DNA from: RUG563 sp024681215
Lineage (GTDB): Bacteria > Bacillota > Clostridia > Christensenellales > Aristaeellaceae
Direction: 5' to 3'
Length of the DNA stretch: 45,411 nt
Assembly: GCA_024681215.1 (NCBI GenBank)
Contig: JAILBG010000045.1
Location: forward strand, 1-45,411
The notes beneath the pieces are model-generated. The model was not told where the DNA came from, ran no database searches, and was given only the letters and a program-made list of their open reading frames with translations. Made by a program: the position numbers and the translations under genes. The stretch's first letter is position 1; every line of letters begins with the position of its first letter. Below are positions 9,101 through 15,849 of the stretch, in pieces.

Positions 9101-10564
9101 GCTGTCATTGAGAGACAGACGGATTGAGACGCTGCCGGTATTGGTCAAGCAAAAACGCAGGGGCAGCGAAGCGCCCTCCACCCGCTTTCCGATGCCGCTT
9201 TCCGGCCCGTTCAGGCATTCCAGCACGGCGCCGTGGCCGTCCTCCGCCACGTCCGGGGTGAGGATGACGCTCACCCAGTCCTCATTGGAGGTGACGGCGG
9301 AAGCCCGGCTCTGGGCGGCGCTTATGGAATCGTATTGCCCGGCGTCGTTGGGATCGGTAAACGCCACGGCGACACGGCCGCCGGTCCAGCTGCCCCCGTT
9401 GTTATCGTACACGGTATGAAGATGGTTTGCCGTGGCGGATTCGCCGGGGGCCAGCATGGTCGTATACATGCCGATTAAGGAGTCGAAGGGCAGGGAGAAG
9501 TAATTCGGAAAATACAGCGGCACGTTGCCGGTGTTGGTAATGATGGTTTGCAGGGAGATATTGTCGTTGTCGTGGTAAACGGCCTGCTCTTCGCCGGGCG
9601 TGATCCGCAGGACAAGGGAGAGGCTGGGATTCGGGGGCTCCGCGGGGCCGGTGGCGGGGATGGTCTTTTCCTCCACGTGGCTGCTTTCGATCTTGCAGAT
9701 GCGGCGCTCCAGGCCCTCCACGCCGGGGCCGGGCTCCTTCACCCGCTGCCATTCGCCCCAGTCATGGTCGCCGTAATCGCCGTACTTGTATTCCTCCGCC
9801 CCGCAGGAGCAGACGCGGCGCAGCAGCGCCTTTTTCACGCAGTTGCCCTTTTCCTCCACGAACCAATCGCCCCACTGGTGCTGATGGGTGGGCGAATCGG
9901 TGACGGGCGGGGGATTGGTAGGCGGGGGATTGGTGGGCGGCTGGGGATTCAGCTTGGGGATGGATTCGGTCTTGGTGTGGCTGGGATCGCGCTGGCAGGT
10001 GTAGGTCAGCACGCCCTCTTCATCCACGGTGGGCTGTTTGGTGACGGTGCCGCCGTCCCACAGATGGCCCAGGGGAGGCGTGTTCTCTTCCTTCACGGCC
10101 TGGCACCGGCGGCAATAGTAGGACTGCAGGCCGCCTTCCGTGCAGGTGGCGTTGTCGGCGTCTACGGGCTGCCAGTCGTGCCCCAGGGCGGGGATGGTCC
10201 TGTAATCCTCCAGGCCGCAGCGGTTGCAGATGCGGTAGGCCTGGCCATCCGTGGTGCACGTGGGCTCCTGGAGCACCTTTTCGCCGCTCCAGTCATGGCC
10301 CAGGGCGGGCAGGGTTTCTTCCAGCACCATCTCATCGCAGTAGACGCAGTACCACCAGACGGTGCCGCTGTCCACGCAGGTGGGATCGCTCACTTCGGCA
10401 AAGCAGAAGTGATTGCCGTTGTTGCGAATAGCGGCGTCTTCGTTGGTACAGCCGGGCAGGTTCCTGGTGCTGTTATTGTCGACGGCCAGGGCTGCTGGGG
10501 CCGCGGACAGGAGCATCAGCAGCGCTGTCAGCAGCGCGGCCAGGCGGAGAGACGTTCGTTTCAT
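6185..10564 (-). CDS. Giant secreted multidomain protein with CxxC/GHDW repeats (paralogue 1)
   Basis: A 1459-aa exported protein of unknown function. In order: signal peptide 1-27 (cleavage after ALA); about four cysteine-pair repeats (CT..G....CxxCG...IPALGHDW) to about residue 215; proline linker TNPPPTNPPPVTD; one more degenerate repeat (VCSCGAEEYKYGDYGDHDW); about six Ig-like domains from about 310 to 1080, the last two like DUF11 (NTGTVDLDTLTIYDSL); PDGTPVTTPDGTP repeats about 1110-1178; helical C-terminus 1190-1459 resembling two LprI/DUF1311 modules. No LPXTG or C-terminal membrane helix. The start at 10564 is preferred over 10579 because the paralogue begins MNRTRIRL at the same point and the upstream ATG abuts the AAAGG. 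A close paralogue lies inverted at 18028. Confidence 0.85.
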   Translation of the reverse strand: MKRTSLRLAALLTALLMLLSAAPAALAVDNNSTRNLPGCTNEDAAIRNNGNHFCFAEVSDPTCVDSGTVWWYCVYCDEMVLEETLPALGHDWSGEKVLQEPTCTTDGQAYRICNRCGLEDYRTIPALGHDWQPVDADNATCTEGGLQSYYCRRCQAVKEENTPPLGHLWDGGTVTKQPTVDEEGVLTYTCQRDPSHTKTESIPKLNPQPPTNPPPTNPPPVTDSPTHQHQWGDWFVEEKGNCVKKALLRRVCSCGAEEYKYGDYGDHDWGEWQRVKEPGPGVEGLERRICKIESSHVEEKTIPATGPAEPPNPSLSLVLRITPGEEQAVYHDNDNISLQTIITNTGNVPLYFPNYFSLPFDSLIGMYTTMLAPGESATANHLHTVYDNNGGSWTGGRVAVAFTDPNDAGQYDSISAAQSRASAVTSNEDWVSVILTPDVAEDGHGAVLECLNGPESGIGKRVEGASLPLRFCLTNTGSVSIRLSLNDSVYDISAPNGMVDGKYSLDPGQSMYFTVPHQVKAQEVTDGVATDPSGWFVTYAYQKDGGQWAFDDATATVQIPLTYPDGTVPEEAHPQLTLIYEGDSDDSYNPVTKEVLDFDDCVWADYTCINSGNVPLKLSLRVNSGASVDFYDKEKVYYPSESLGVLGVGYSPVGSYLKSGTETAELAGTATVSFYFVGLDPVTGAELCQSNEINRTWKVAKPGPEPWPIPNESAMTITQFEYSYSSDPNGYVLGEPYEVWAAVENVGCEPVDGHTVYFPREDKTDSFPGTMEPADILWWNVECSTVTEADVALGYIYFPPLILTWTDPVSGNEISVMSEPVKLDVIDDPGLVLVKTIKNLPERGHFIAGETIQWQVSITNNSKETFTTVTVFDKGEQIGYFEEIAPGETKTVDVPDYLVDEYDEATGEACNTATASAYDEDADWHMYFSNESKAPCGPWSPIPPVVPPEDPEPKPHEDPLVPAVEEHVGAMVVKTELSYPSQGDYYVAGDKIQYEILVKNTGTVDLDTLTIYDSLAGLAPIATGGVLPAGQETTFKYEYTVTVPDTIYGWVYNTAVLEFTFGGMKGTPVTSNTVQSKVSPEAPHTTGGGTIDKDKLPDPPGETGEPVKMPDGTPVTTPDGTPIIAPPGTKPVLDPDGKLVTTDEGIPVLKLPDGSYCIPGPDGKLIKTDKDGNPIYTEKGSYIYVEYSAGPISCEVRLKALGVAEGQYTLHACAAHAGTAKAAEAAAAAGTADGWKQAGNLWREEIDKLYQTLYDAADGAAKTAVVNDRAVFYTFVSEYETMMSAGDPAAAQKAVTELLRMHCAELCAMVRTVPKPLPDSMTGNFRRLMNGQPADANRRTLGALRGSDSELTEIYDASGARALSQVQTVLSSAKTSAAKVNAFSQAQRSWQTALDQVVNTRYRAADRAARKAIASCRIMLDQVYAARKELVEALYGDAPEVGAEVLSNLYKNALFNMSK

Positions 10565-10707
10565 GGGTGCATCATCCATCCTTTCTTTGACTGTTGGGGG
10601 GAAGAAGTGAAACGCGCTATGAAATTTTGTCGTTCGGGGAGACGTTCTTTCCTGAATGATGGTTTATGGGGAACGAACAGATATTCCAGTTTTCTGGATC
10701 CACACCC

Positions 10708-10717
10708 AGTATAGCAC
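10708..10717 (-). promoter_or_regulatory. Extended -10 promoter of the giant secreted protein gene
   Basis: On the minus strand TGCTATACT gives a TGn extension to a TATACT -10 box (10713-10708). No good -35 lies 16-18 nt upstream, as is usual for extended -10 promoters. Transcription would start near 10700, giving a leader of about 135 nt in which I see no clear structure. Confidence 0.5.
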
Positions 10718-10780
10718 AATGTGGGAGAAAATGCACCAGTATTTTCATGGCTTTGCAAAAAAAGACAAAAAATGAGCGTG

Positions 10781-10810
10781 AAAAAGCCCGGAGGACGGTA
10801 TCCTCCGGGC
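10781..10810 (-). terminator. Rho-independent terminator of tRNA-Leu
   Basis: GCCCGGAGGA (10786-10795) pairs with TCCTCCGGGC (10801-10810) around a 5-nt loop. On the minus strand the stem is followed by TTTTT (10785-10781), directly after the tRNA. Confidence 0.92.
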
Positions 10811-10814
10811 TTCC

Positions 10815-10899
10815 TGGTGCGGTCGACGGGACTTGAACCCGTACTCCTTTCAGAACACGCCCCTCAAACGTGCGCGTATGCCGATTCCGCCACGACCGC
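10815..10899 (-). tRNA. trnL-GAG: tRNA-Leu (anticodon GAG)
   Basis: An 85-nt tRNA with acceptor stem GCGGTCG/CGACCGC, a long variable arm as expected of leucine, a T-loop GGTTCAAGTCC and anticodon loop TTGAGGG (anticodon GAG, reads CUC/CUU). The CCA end is encoded (10815-10817 on the complement). It has its own consensus promoter and terminator. Confidence 0.95.
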
Positions 10900-10920
10900 A
10901 TGCCGCAAACAGCAAAAAAT

Positions 10921-10949
10921 ATTATAGCGGAAGGGGCGGTTCTTGTCAA
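10921..10949 (-). promoter_or_regulatory. Sigma-A promoter of tRNA-Leu
   Basis: On the minus strand TTGACA (10949-10944), 17 nt, TATAAT (10926-10921): a perfect consensus match, as expected for a strongly expressed tRNA gene. Confidence 0.92.
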
Positions 10950-11102
10950 CCGTTTCGGGGGCAAAAGTTTTCCCCGCTTTAAGGATACTTAAAGGTTCAT
11001 GGGTATCATGGGAATTGCCGGAGGGGGAAAACCCCCGATGGGGAAGCGCGCGGATGCGCGCGAAAACGGATTGACAGAATCAAAAAGAAAGGAAGATGAA
11101 AA

Positions 11103-11654
11103 ATGAAAAAATGGATCAGTATGCTCCTGATCGCGGCGCTGTGCCTGGGCCTGAGGCTGGGCGCGTCCGCTCAAGCCGTCACGGAAGCGGACGCCGTGAG
11201 CAGCGCCACCCGGCAGACGGAGGCCCAGACCGCCCGGAAAGGAAACGGCGGGCGCGGCAGGACGGCAAAGCCGGCGCAGAGCCCCGACGCTCCCGGCGCG
11301 GAGCAGCCGAACGAAGCGATCCCGGAGGGCGAAACGCCCGCGGCACCGACGGAAAGTGAAGCGCCCGCGGCTTCTACGGAAAAAGAACCCCCCGCGGCCC
11401 CGACGGCGGGCAGGCAGGTGAAGGCCCGGCGCGGCGCCGACGGCGCCGGCAGCCGCGGCAAGCCCGGCATGCGTCAGGAGGCCCAGGCCGGCGACAGGCA
11501 GAAGCAGCAAAACGCCGCCGTCCGGGTGGAGATCCTGGAGGTCGGGGACGGATGGGTAAAGCTGAACGTCAACGGAAAGACCGGCTATGTGAAGCTGCAG
11601 CTCCTTTTGGAGGCGCTGACGGAAAATCCGCCGGATGTGGAAGTGAAAAACTGA
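11103..11654 (+). CDS. Secreted protein with low-complexity linker and C-terminal SH3b-like domain
   Basis: A 183-aa protein. Signal peptide about 1-23 (MKKWISMLLIAALCLGLRLG, cleavage after ASA). Residues about 30-140 are a disordered Ala/Pro/Glu/Arg-rich stretch with repeated EAPAA/EPPAAP units. The last 45 residues (VRVEILEVGDGWVKLNVNGKTGYV) match the end of a bacterial SH3 domain, often used to bind peptidoglycan. No catalytic domain is present. A ribosome binding site (AAAGGAAG) precedes it and a strong terminator follows. It sits between the two giant exoproteins. The SH3b assignment rests on the short C-terminal motif only. Confidence 0.75.
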   Translation: MKKWISMLLIAALCLGLRLGASAQAVTEADAVSSATRQTEAQTARKGNGGRGRTAKPAQSPDAPGAEQPNEAIPEGETPAAPTESEAPAASTEKEPPAAPTAGRQVKARRGADGAGSRGKPGMRQEAQAGDRQKQQNAAVRVEILEVGDGWVKLNVNGKTGYVKLQLLLEALTENPPDVEVKN

Positions 11655-11666
11655 ATCCTTTGAAGG

Positions 11667-11691
11667 CGGGGGCGTGCTGCCCCCGTTTTTT
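11667..11691 (+). terminator. Rho-independent terminator
   Basis: CGGGGGC (11667-11673) pairs with GCCCCCG (11679-11685), followed by six T residues. Confidence 0.92.
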
Positions 11692-11706
11692 CCGACGGTT
11701 TGACGG

Positions 11707-11735
11707 TTGACGGCGGGCGGGGCGCGGGCTATAAT
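11707..11735 (+). promoter_or_regulatory. Sigma-A promoter of the DinB-like gene
   Basis: TTGACG (11707-11712), 17 nt, TATAAT (11730-11735). The start codon is at 11831, leaving a leader of about 90 nt. Confidence 0.8.
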
Positions 11736-11830
11736 GAAACCGTGGGAGAAACCAAAAATTGACAGGACGGGAACGGCCCGCTGACGCCATCCCGATCCCG
11801 TCGGACAAGCGAGCGGAAAAGAGGTGCGGC

Positions 11831-12484
11831 ATGAACAGGGCATGGGCTGAACAAAACAAGGAAATGCAGTCCCTTTTGAAGAAGGCGACCTTTCCCCAGG
11901 GCATCGATGCGCTGCTTTCCCTGCGGGAGGAGCTGGCGGCGGAGATGCGGCGCTGGCGGGAAACGCTGCGGGACGCGGATTACAGCGCCCAGCCGTTTCC
12001 GGGCGCGAAAGGGTATCACAGCAAAACGGTGGCCTATTCCATCTGGCACATCATCAGGATCGAGGATATCGTGGTGAATCCCCTGATCCGCGGGCGGGAA
12101 GACGTGCTGTCCGCGGGAGGCTGGCTGGAAAAAACGGGGTCGCCCATCATCACCACCGGCAACGAGCTGGCGGGGGAGGAGATCGCCGCCTTTTCCCGGG
12201 CGCTGAACGTGGACGGGCTGCAGGCTTATGCCGAAGCCGTGCGGGAAAGCACGGACCGGTGGCTGCGCACCCTGCGGTACGAGGATCTGAAGCGGCGCTT
12301 TTCCCAGGAGGACCAGGAGCGGCTTCGCCGGCTGGGCGCGGTCAGCCGGGAGGAAAGCGCGGAGTGGCTGATCGGCTACTGGTGCGGAAAGGACGTGGCG
12401 GGGCTGATCAAAATGCCCCTGTCCCGGCACTGGATCATGCACATCGAGGCGGCGGAAAGGATCATCAGCCGGATCAAAGGGTAA
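11831..12484 (+). CDS. DinB-like four-helix metal-binding protein
   Basis: A 217-aa protein resembling the DinB/YfiT superfamily, four-helix bundles that bind a divalent metal through three histidines. Candidate ligands are in YSIWHIIRIED in the middle and SRHWIMHIEAAERI at the C-terminus. Such proteins include thiol-dependent transferases (bacillithiol/mycothiol) and many of unknown role. The start at 11831 has AAAGAGGT upstream. It is followed 81 nt later by the XRE-SOR regulator, possibly in the same transcription unit. Confidence 0.75.
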   Translation: MNRAWAEQNKEMQSLLKKATFPQGIDALLSLREELAAEMRRWRETLRDADYSAQPFPGAKGYHSKTVAYSIWHIIRIEDIVVNPLIRGREDVLSAGGWLEKTGSPIITTGNELAGEEIAAFSRALNVDGLQAYAEAVRESTDRWLRTLRYEDLKRRFSQEDQERLRRLGAVSREESAEWLIGYWCGKDVAGLIKMPLSRHWIMHIEAAERIISRIKG

Positions 12485-12565
12485 AACGCGGGCCGACTCT
12501 ACGGGGCGTAGGTGGCTTTTCGGGGACGGGCGTGCTACACTTGCACCGGAAGGAGGCGAAAGCCC

Positions 12566-13156
12566 ATGAACAGCTATGTGACGGGCGAGACGATCCGCAG
12601 CCTGCGGGAGAAAAAAGGCATGACCCAGGAGGCGCTGGCGGAAAGGATCTTCGTCAGCGGCAAGGCGGTGAGCAAATGGGAAACGGGCAGGGGACTGCCG
12701 GATATCGCCCTGCTGGAGCCGCTGGCGGAGGCGCTGGGGGTGTCGGTGATCGAGCTGATGAACGGAAGCGCCGTCTGCAACCGGAACCGCAGCGCCAACA
12801 TGAACCGGGGCAAATGGTACGTCTGCCCGGTCTGCGGGAACGTGATCCGGGCCTGCGGCGAGGCGGTGATCAGCTGTTGCGGCGTTACCCTGCCCCCGCT
12901 GGAGGCGGAGGAAGCGGACGCGGACCACGGCATCCGGGTGGAAACCGTGGAGGACGAATACTACGTTGCCATGGATCACCCCATGACCAAGGAGCATCAT
13001 ATTTCTTTCCTCGCCGCGGTGTCCGATCAGCGGGTGCAGCTGGTGAAGCTGTATCCGGAGGGGAACGCCGAAGCGCGGTTCAAGACCGGCTGCGTCCGGG
13101 ACCTGTACGCATACTGCAACCGCCACGGCCTGTTTCAGGTAAAAACGCGGAAATAA
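12566..13156 (+). CDS. XRE regulator fused to desulforedoxin and superoxide-reductase-like domains
   Basis: A 196-aa protein. Residues 5-65 are a Cro/C1-type helix-turn-helix (MTQEALAERIFVSGKAVSKW). Residues 84-110 match the desulforedoxin Fe(Cys)4 site: C87-x2-C90 and C104-C105. Residues 121-190 match the neelaredoxin/superoxide reductase centre, with ligands H121, H138 (HPM), H144, C184 and H187 (YCNRHG) all present. The Glu-Lys pair that precedes the first histidine in active superoxide reductases (EKHVP) is Ala-Asp here (ADHGI). I infer an iron-based oxygen/superoxide-sensing transcription factor. The start follows AAGGAGG by 9 nt. Confidence 0.85.
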   Translation: MNSYVTGETIRSLREKKGMTQEALAERIFVSGKAVSKWETGRGLPDIALLEPLAEALGVSVIELMNGSAVCNRNRSANMNRGKWYVCPVCGNVIRACGEAVISCCGVTLPPLEAEEADADHGIRVETVEDEYYVAMDHPMTKEHHISFLAAVSDQRVQLVKLYPEGNAEARFKTGCVRDLYAYCNRHGLFQVKTRK

Positions 13157-13164
13157 AGCAGCGC

Positions 13165-13202
13165 AAAAAACACGGGCGGAAGCTGATCGTGCTTCCGTCC
13201 GT
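13165..13202 (-). terminator. Terminator between convergent genes
   Basis: A 12-bp stem (13172-13183 with 13191-13202, one G-T pair). On the minus strand it is followed by TTTTTT (13170-13165), so it best serves the RpiB-like gene. On the plus strand the tail is only ATTATGTTT. Confidence 0.75.
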
Positions 13203-13218
13203 ATTATGTTTCGCGGCG

Positions 13219-13848
13219 TCAGTCCAGCAGGGCCAGGATTTCCGGATTCGTGCCGTGGGCAAGGATATCCTGCCGCACGGCCGTCCACTGCAGGGACTTT
13301 TGGGTCAGCGTCGGATCGTACTGCCGGAACGTTTCCGGCAGCGTTTTTTTCGTGATCCTGCCAAGGCCTTTGAGCAGCGCCGTGTCGCGCTGTTTCCTCT
13401 CCACCTCCTCCGGCGGGTATCCGCAGCCGAACGGGCCGTCGAAAAGCCTGTCCAGGGTGCATTGCAGATTGATTTCCCCCAGCCACCCGTAATTTAGCCC
13501 CAGGGGGAGGGACAGGGCGTTGCCGCCGTTGATCCGCCCGAAAAGGAAGGCGTCCTGAGGGGTGGGGGCGTAGCCGCAGAGCACGCCGGGCAGGCTGTTG
13601 CAGGCCAGCATCATCCCCTGGCCGGAGGAACAGCCCGTCACGATGAAATCCGCCGCCCCGCTGCACATTAGGAGGCTGATGCACACCGCCGTTTCCACGT
13701 AGGAAAAGGCGGCGTCCTCCTCCGGGAACACGCCGTAATTGACTACCGTATCGCCGCGGCCGTTATGCGCCAGGGCCTGGCAGGTGCAGCGGTACAGCGC
13801 GGGGTTTTTCCCGCGCTGCGAGGATGCCTGAATGATGCCGATCCGCAT
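13219..13848 (-). CDS. RpiB/LacA/LacB-family sugar-phosphate isomerase
   Basis: A 209-aa protein. Residues about 1-145 match the RpiB/LacAB fold: N-terminal MRIGIIQASSQ, the CSSGQGMMLACNSLPGVLCG signature (equivalent to the GTGIGMSIAANKxxGIRAA motif with its cysteine) and the INGGNALSLPLG segment. The C-terminal 60 residues extend beyond the usual RpiB length (about 150 aa). The family isomerises ribose-5-phosphate, allose-6-phosphate or galactose-6-phosphate; no sugar transport or kinase genes are nearby to choose. The start has GGAGGAC 7 nt upstream. Confidence 0.87.
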   Translation of the reverse strand: MRIGIIQASSQRGKNPALYRCTCQALAHNGRGDTVVNYGVFPEEDAAFSYVETAVCISLLMCSGAADFIVTGCSSGQGMMLACNSLPGVLCGYAPTPQDAFLFGRINGGNALSLPLGLNYGWLGEINLQCTLDRLFDGPFGCGYPPEEVERKQRDTALLKGLGRITKKTLPETFRQYDPTLTQKSLQWTAVRQDILAHGTNPEILALLD

Positions 13849-13899
13849 GATGTCCTCCGTTCATTCCACGGTAAAGCCCGTCCATTCGATATGGTTGTA

Positions 13900-14292
13900 C
13901 TACATCACGTCGTCCGCCTTTTTCATGCCCAGCTTTTCATAAAACGGCACGGCGTTCTCGTTGGCGGCCAGGTACACGGCGATGTCCTTTTCGCCGCCGG
14001 CCAAGGCGTGGGCGGATCGCATCAGCCGGGTGCCGATGCCCCGGCGGGCGTATGCCCGGTCCACCCCCAGGTCCGTGACGAAGAGCCAGTAAGCAAAGTC
14101 CGTCAGCCCCAGCAGCACGCCCACCAGGCGCCCTTCCTCCGTCCGGGCCGTCAGGCTGACGGAGGCGTTTTCCAGCAGCCGTTCGATCCGCTCCTGAAAG
14201 CGCTCCTTCGGGTACTGGGATCCCAGATCGGTCCGTTTGAGGAATTCGACGTATTCCCCGGCCGTCAGCCGCTCGCTTCTGATTTCGTACAT
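13900..14292 (-). CDS. GNAT-family N-acetyltransferase
   Basis: A 130-aa GNAT. The acetyl-CoA motif is at DRAYARRGIGTRLM (about residues 83-96) and the C-terminal signature is ENAVPFYEKLGMKK. The start MYEIRSERL at 14292 has GAGGGC upstream. It is followed by another GNAT 45 nt upstream on the same strand, and both precede the isomerase gene. Substrate unknown. Confidence 0.88.
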   Translation of the reverse strand: MYEIRSERLTAGEYVEFLKRTDLGSQYPKERFQERIERLLENASVSLTARTEEGRLVGVLLGLTDFAYWLFVTDLGVDRAYARRGIGTRLMRSAHALAGGEKDIAVYLAANENAVPFYEKLGMKKADDVM

Positions 14293-14337
14293 AGCTGCCC
14301 TCTGAATCAATGCTGATGCGCGCCCGCTCGGGGGCTT

Positions 14338-14796
14338 TTACAGCGTTTTCGCGTAGCACACCGCCCCGTCCAGCCGGTCGTAGGGCGGATAATTGGGGAT
14401 CAGCCGGTAGCCGCGGCTTTCGTACAGCCGGACGGCGTCGGCCATGGCGGGCCGGGTCTGCAGAATGAGGCGGTGGCAGCCCGCCTGCCGGGCTTTTTCC
14501 TCGATGCGGTCCATGAGCCCCGAGGCGATGCGGCGGCCCCGGAAGGCGGGCTCCACCCACAGCCGCTTCACTTCGCCGTCCGTTTCCGAATACTTTTTCA
14601 GCCCCGCGCAGCCCGCAGCCCGGCCGTCGCAGAACGCCAGCACCACTTCCGGGATGCCGTCGGAGGCGTTGTAGGGCACGAAGGCGCGCCGCTTGTCCGC
14701 GCCGCCGGCGATGCGGCAGTAATACGCCTCGGTGACGCCGTAAAAATGCTGAAAAACCGGGTCGTCCCCATGGGTCCATTGATACGTGACGATCAT
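14338..14796 (-). CDS. GNAT-family N-acetyltransferase
   Basis: A 152-aa GNAT with motif EPAFRGRRIASGLMDRI and the C-terminal AVRLYESRGYRLIPNY signature. Similar proteins are found in gut bacteria beside tyrosine- or lysine-like substrates, but nothing here fixes the substrate. SD CAGGAG lies before the ATG. The next gene is divergent from a promoter at 14909. Confidence 0.88.
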   Translation of the reverse strand: MIVTYQWTHGDDPVFQHFYGVTEAYYCRIAGGADKRRAFVPYNASDGIPEVVLAFCDGRAAGCAGLKKYSETDGEVKRLWVEPAFRGRRIASGLMDRIEEKARQAGCHRLILQTRPAMADAVRLYESRGYRLIPNYPPYDRLDGAVCYAKTL

Positions 14797-14908
14797 ACCG
14801 CTGCTCCTGTTCTTCCGGGGAAAAAGGATAGGGTGAGTATACGCCCCGGGGGCGGCGCTGTCAAGCGCCCGCCGTTTTCTTCCTCTCCGGAAATCTGATT
14901 GGAATACA

Positions 14909-14937
14909 TTTACAGCGCACGTGTTTTCCTGTATAAT
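14909..14937 (+). promoter_or_regulatory. Sigma-A promoter
   Basis: TTTACA (14909-14914), 17 nt, TATAAT (14932-14937), 33 nt before the start at 14970. Confidence 0.85.
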
Positions 14938-14969
14938 GGACGCAGCATCCCGCGAAAGGAGCTGAGCGC

Positions 14970-15503
14970 ATGACCGAAAAGAAAGCCGATTCCCGGCTGC
15001 GGAAGCTGAAGCCGCTGATCGCCCCGGCGGCGGCTTTCCTGTTCCTGCTGGGCCTGTTCATCCTGTTTCAGTCCATGAACAGCCAGAACGGCGCCCGGAT
15101 GAACGGCATGGCGATCACGGCGCCCCCGGGATACAGAAAGACCTATTCGGACGACCGGTTCGTGGTGTGGGAATACCAGGAGGGCGACAAAAAGCCCGGC
15201 AAGCTCATCCTGGACGCCGGGATCCGGGGCGAGCACGCCCAGTCCTTCTTCGACGCGCAGTCCGTGCTGGCGGAATGCTCCTGGCTGACGGACGCGGAAA
15301 TCTATGTGAATCCCCAGGGGGTGCGCATGGCCCGGGGGTTCAGCCAGCAGTATTCCGGCTATCCGGAGCGGCGCTATTATGTGGAAAGCGAAACGACGGT
15401 ATTCCTGCTGTGCATGAGCGAGGACAGCCGGTATTACCGCCCGGCGGACTGCGAAGAAGCGCTGCTGCAGACGGCGGACAGCATCCGCCCGGCGAACAAA
15501 TAA
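14970..15503 (+). CDS. Signal-anchored extracytoplasmic protein of unknown function
   Basis: A 177-aa protein with a basic N-terminus, one membrane helix (about 15-34, LIAPAAAFLFLLGLFILFQS) without a clear cleavage site, and an outer domain of about 140 residues. The outer domain begins MAITAPPGYRKTYSDDRFVVWEY, and two cysteines (in AECSW and LLCMS) could form a disulfide. I do not recognise the family. It has its own promoter and GAAAGGAGC ribosome binding site. A strong hairpin without a T-run directly follows the stop. Confidence 0.75.
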   Translation: MTEKKADSRLRKLKPLIAPAAAFLFLLGLFILFQSMNSQNGARMNGMAITAPPGYRKTYSDDRFVVWEYQEGDKKPGKLILDAGIRGEHAQSFFDAQSVLAECSWLTDAEIYVNPQGVRMARGFSQQYSGYPERRYYVESETTVFLLCMSEDSRYYRPADCEEALLQTADSIRPANK

Positions 15504-15835
15504 AAGGGGCTGTTGCACAGCCCCTTCGATCAAATGGATCCTCCATTTGATCGACTTAAAACGCCTTTTCCTCTCGTCCCTGCGGGACTTCCGGGCGTAA
15601 AAAGGCGCAAGGAAAGCATTTTTGCTCTCGCAGGGCATGCTCTGCGAAAGCAAAAATGCTCCTCGCAGCGCACAGGTCGCTGCTGCGGATTCCACTTGGA
15701 GGGGCTTTGGATCCCTCCAAACCACCCGGGGTTCTTCGGTTTCCCGGTATTCACTGCTGCTCATTCTTCTATGAGAACCAATATCCCTGTAAACAAAGAG
15801 GATGTTGCAGATTGGCTTCTGCAACATCCTCTTTG
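15504..15835. repeat. Hairpin-dense intergenic element
   Basis: No gene is supported in this 330-nt gap. It holds a chain of perfect or near-perfect hairpins: AAGGGGCTGT stem 15504-15526 (10 bp); 15527-15553 (12 bp, CGATCAAATGGA arm); 15615-15660 (12 bp, one mismatch, 6 bp); 15696-15720 (8 bp); 15794-15835 (17 bp, arm CAAAGAGGATGTTGCAG). The first and last hairpins share TGTTGCA. The first may end the gene at 14970 and the last the gene at 15850, but neither has a proper T-run. It looks like a non-coding mobile repeat or a structured RNA. Confidence 0.6.
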
Positions 15836-15849
15836 ATTCCGAAGCGGGA

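Noticed and set aside
11729..13684. Long minus-strand frame opposite the DinB-like and XRE-SOR genes
   Set aside because: The plus-strand genes have promoter, ribosome binding sites and clear domains; the antisense frame is low-complexity and crosses the 3' end of the isomerase gene.
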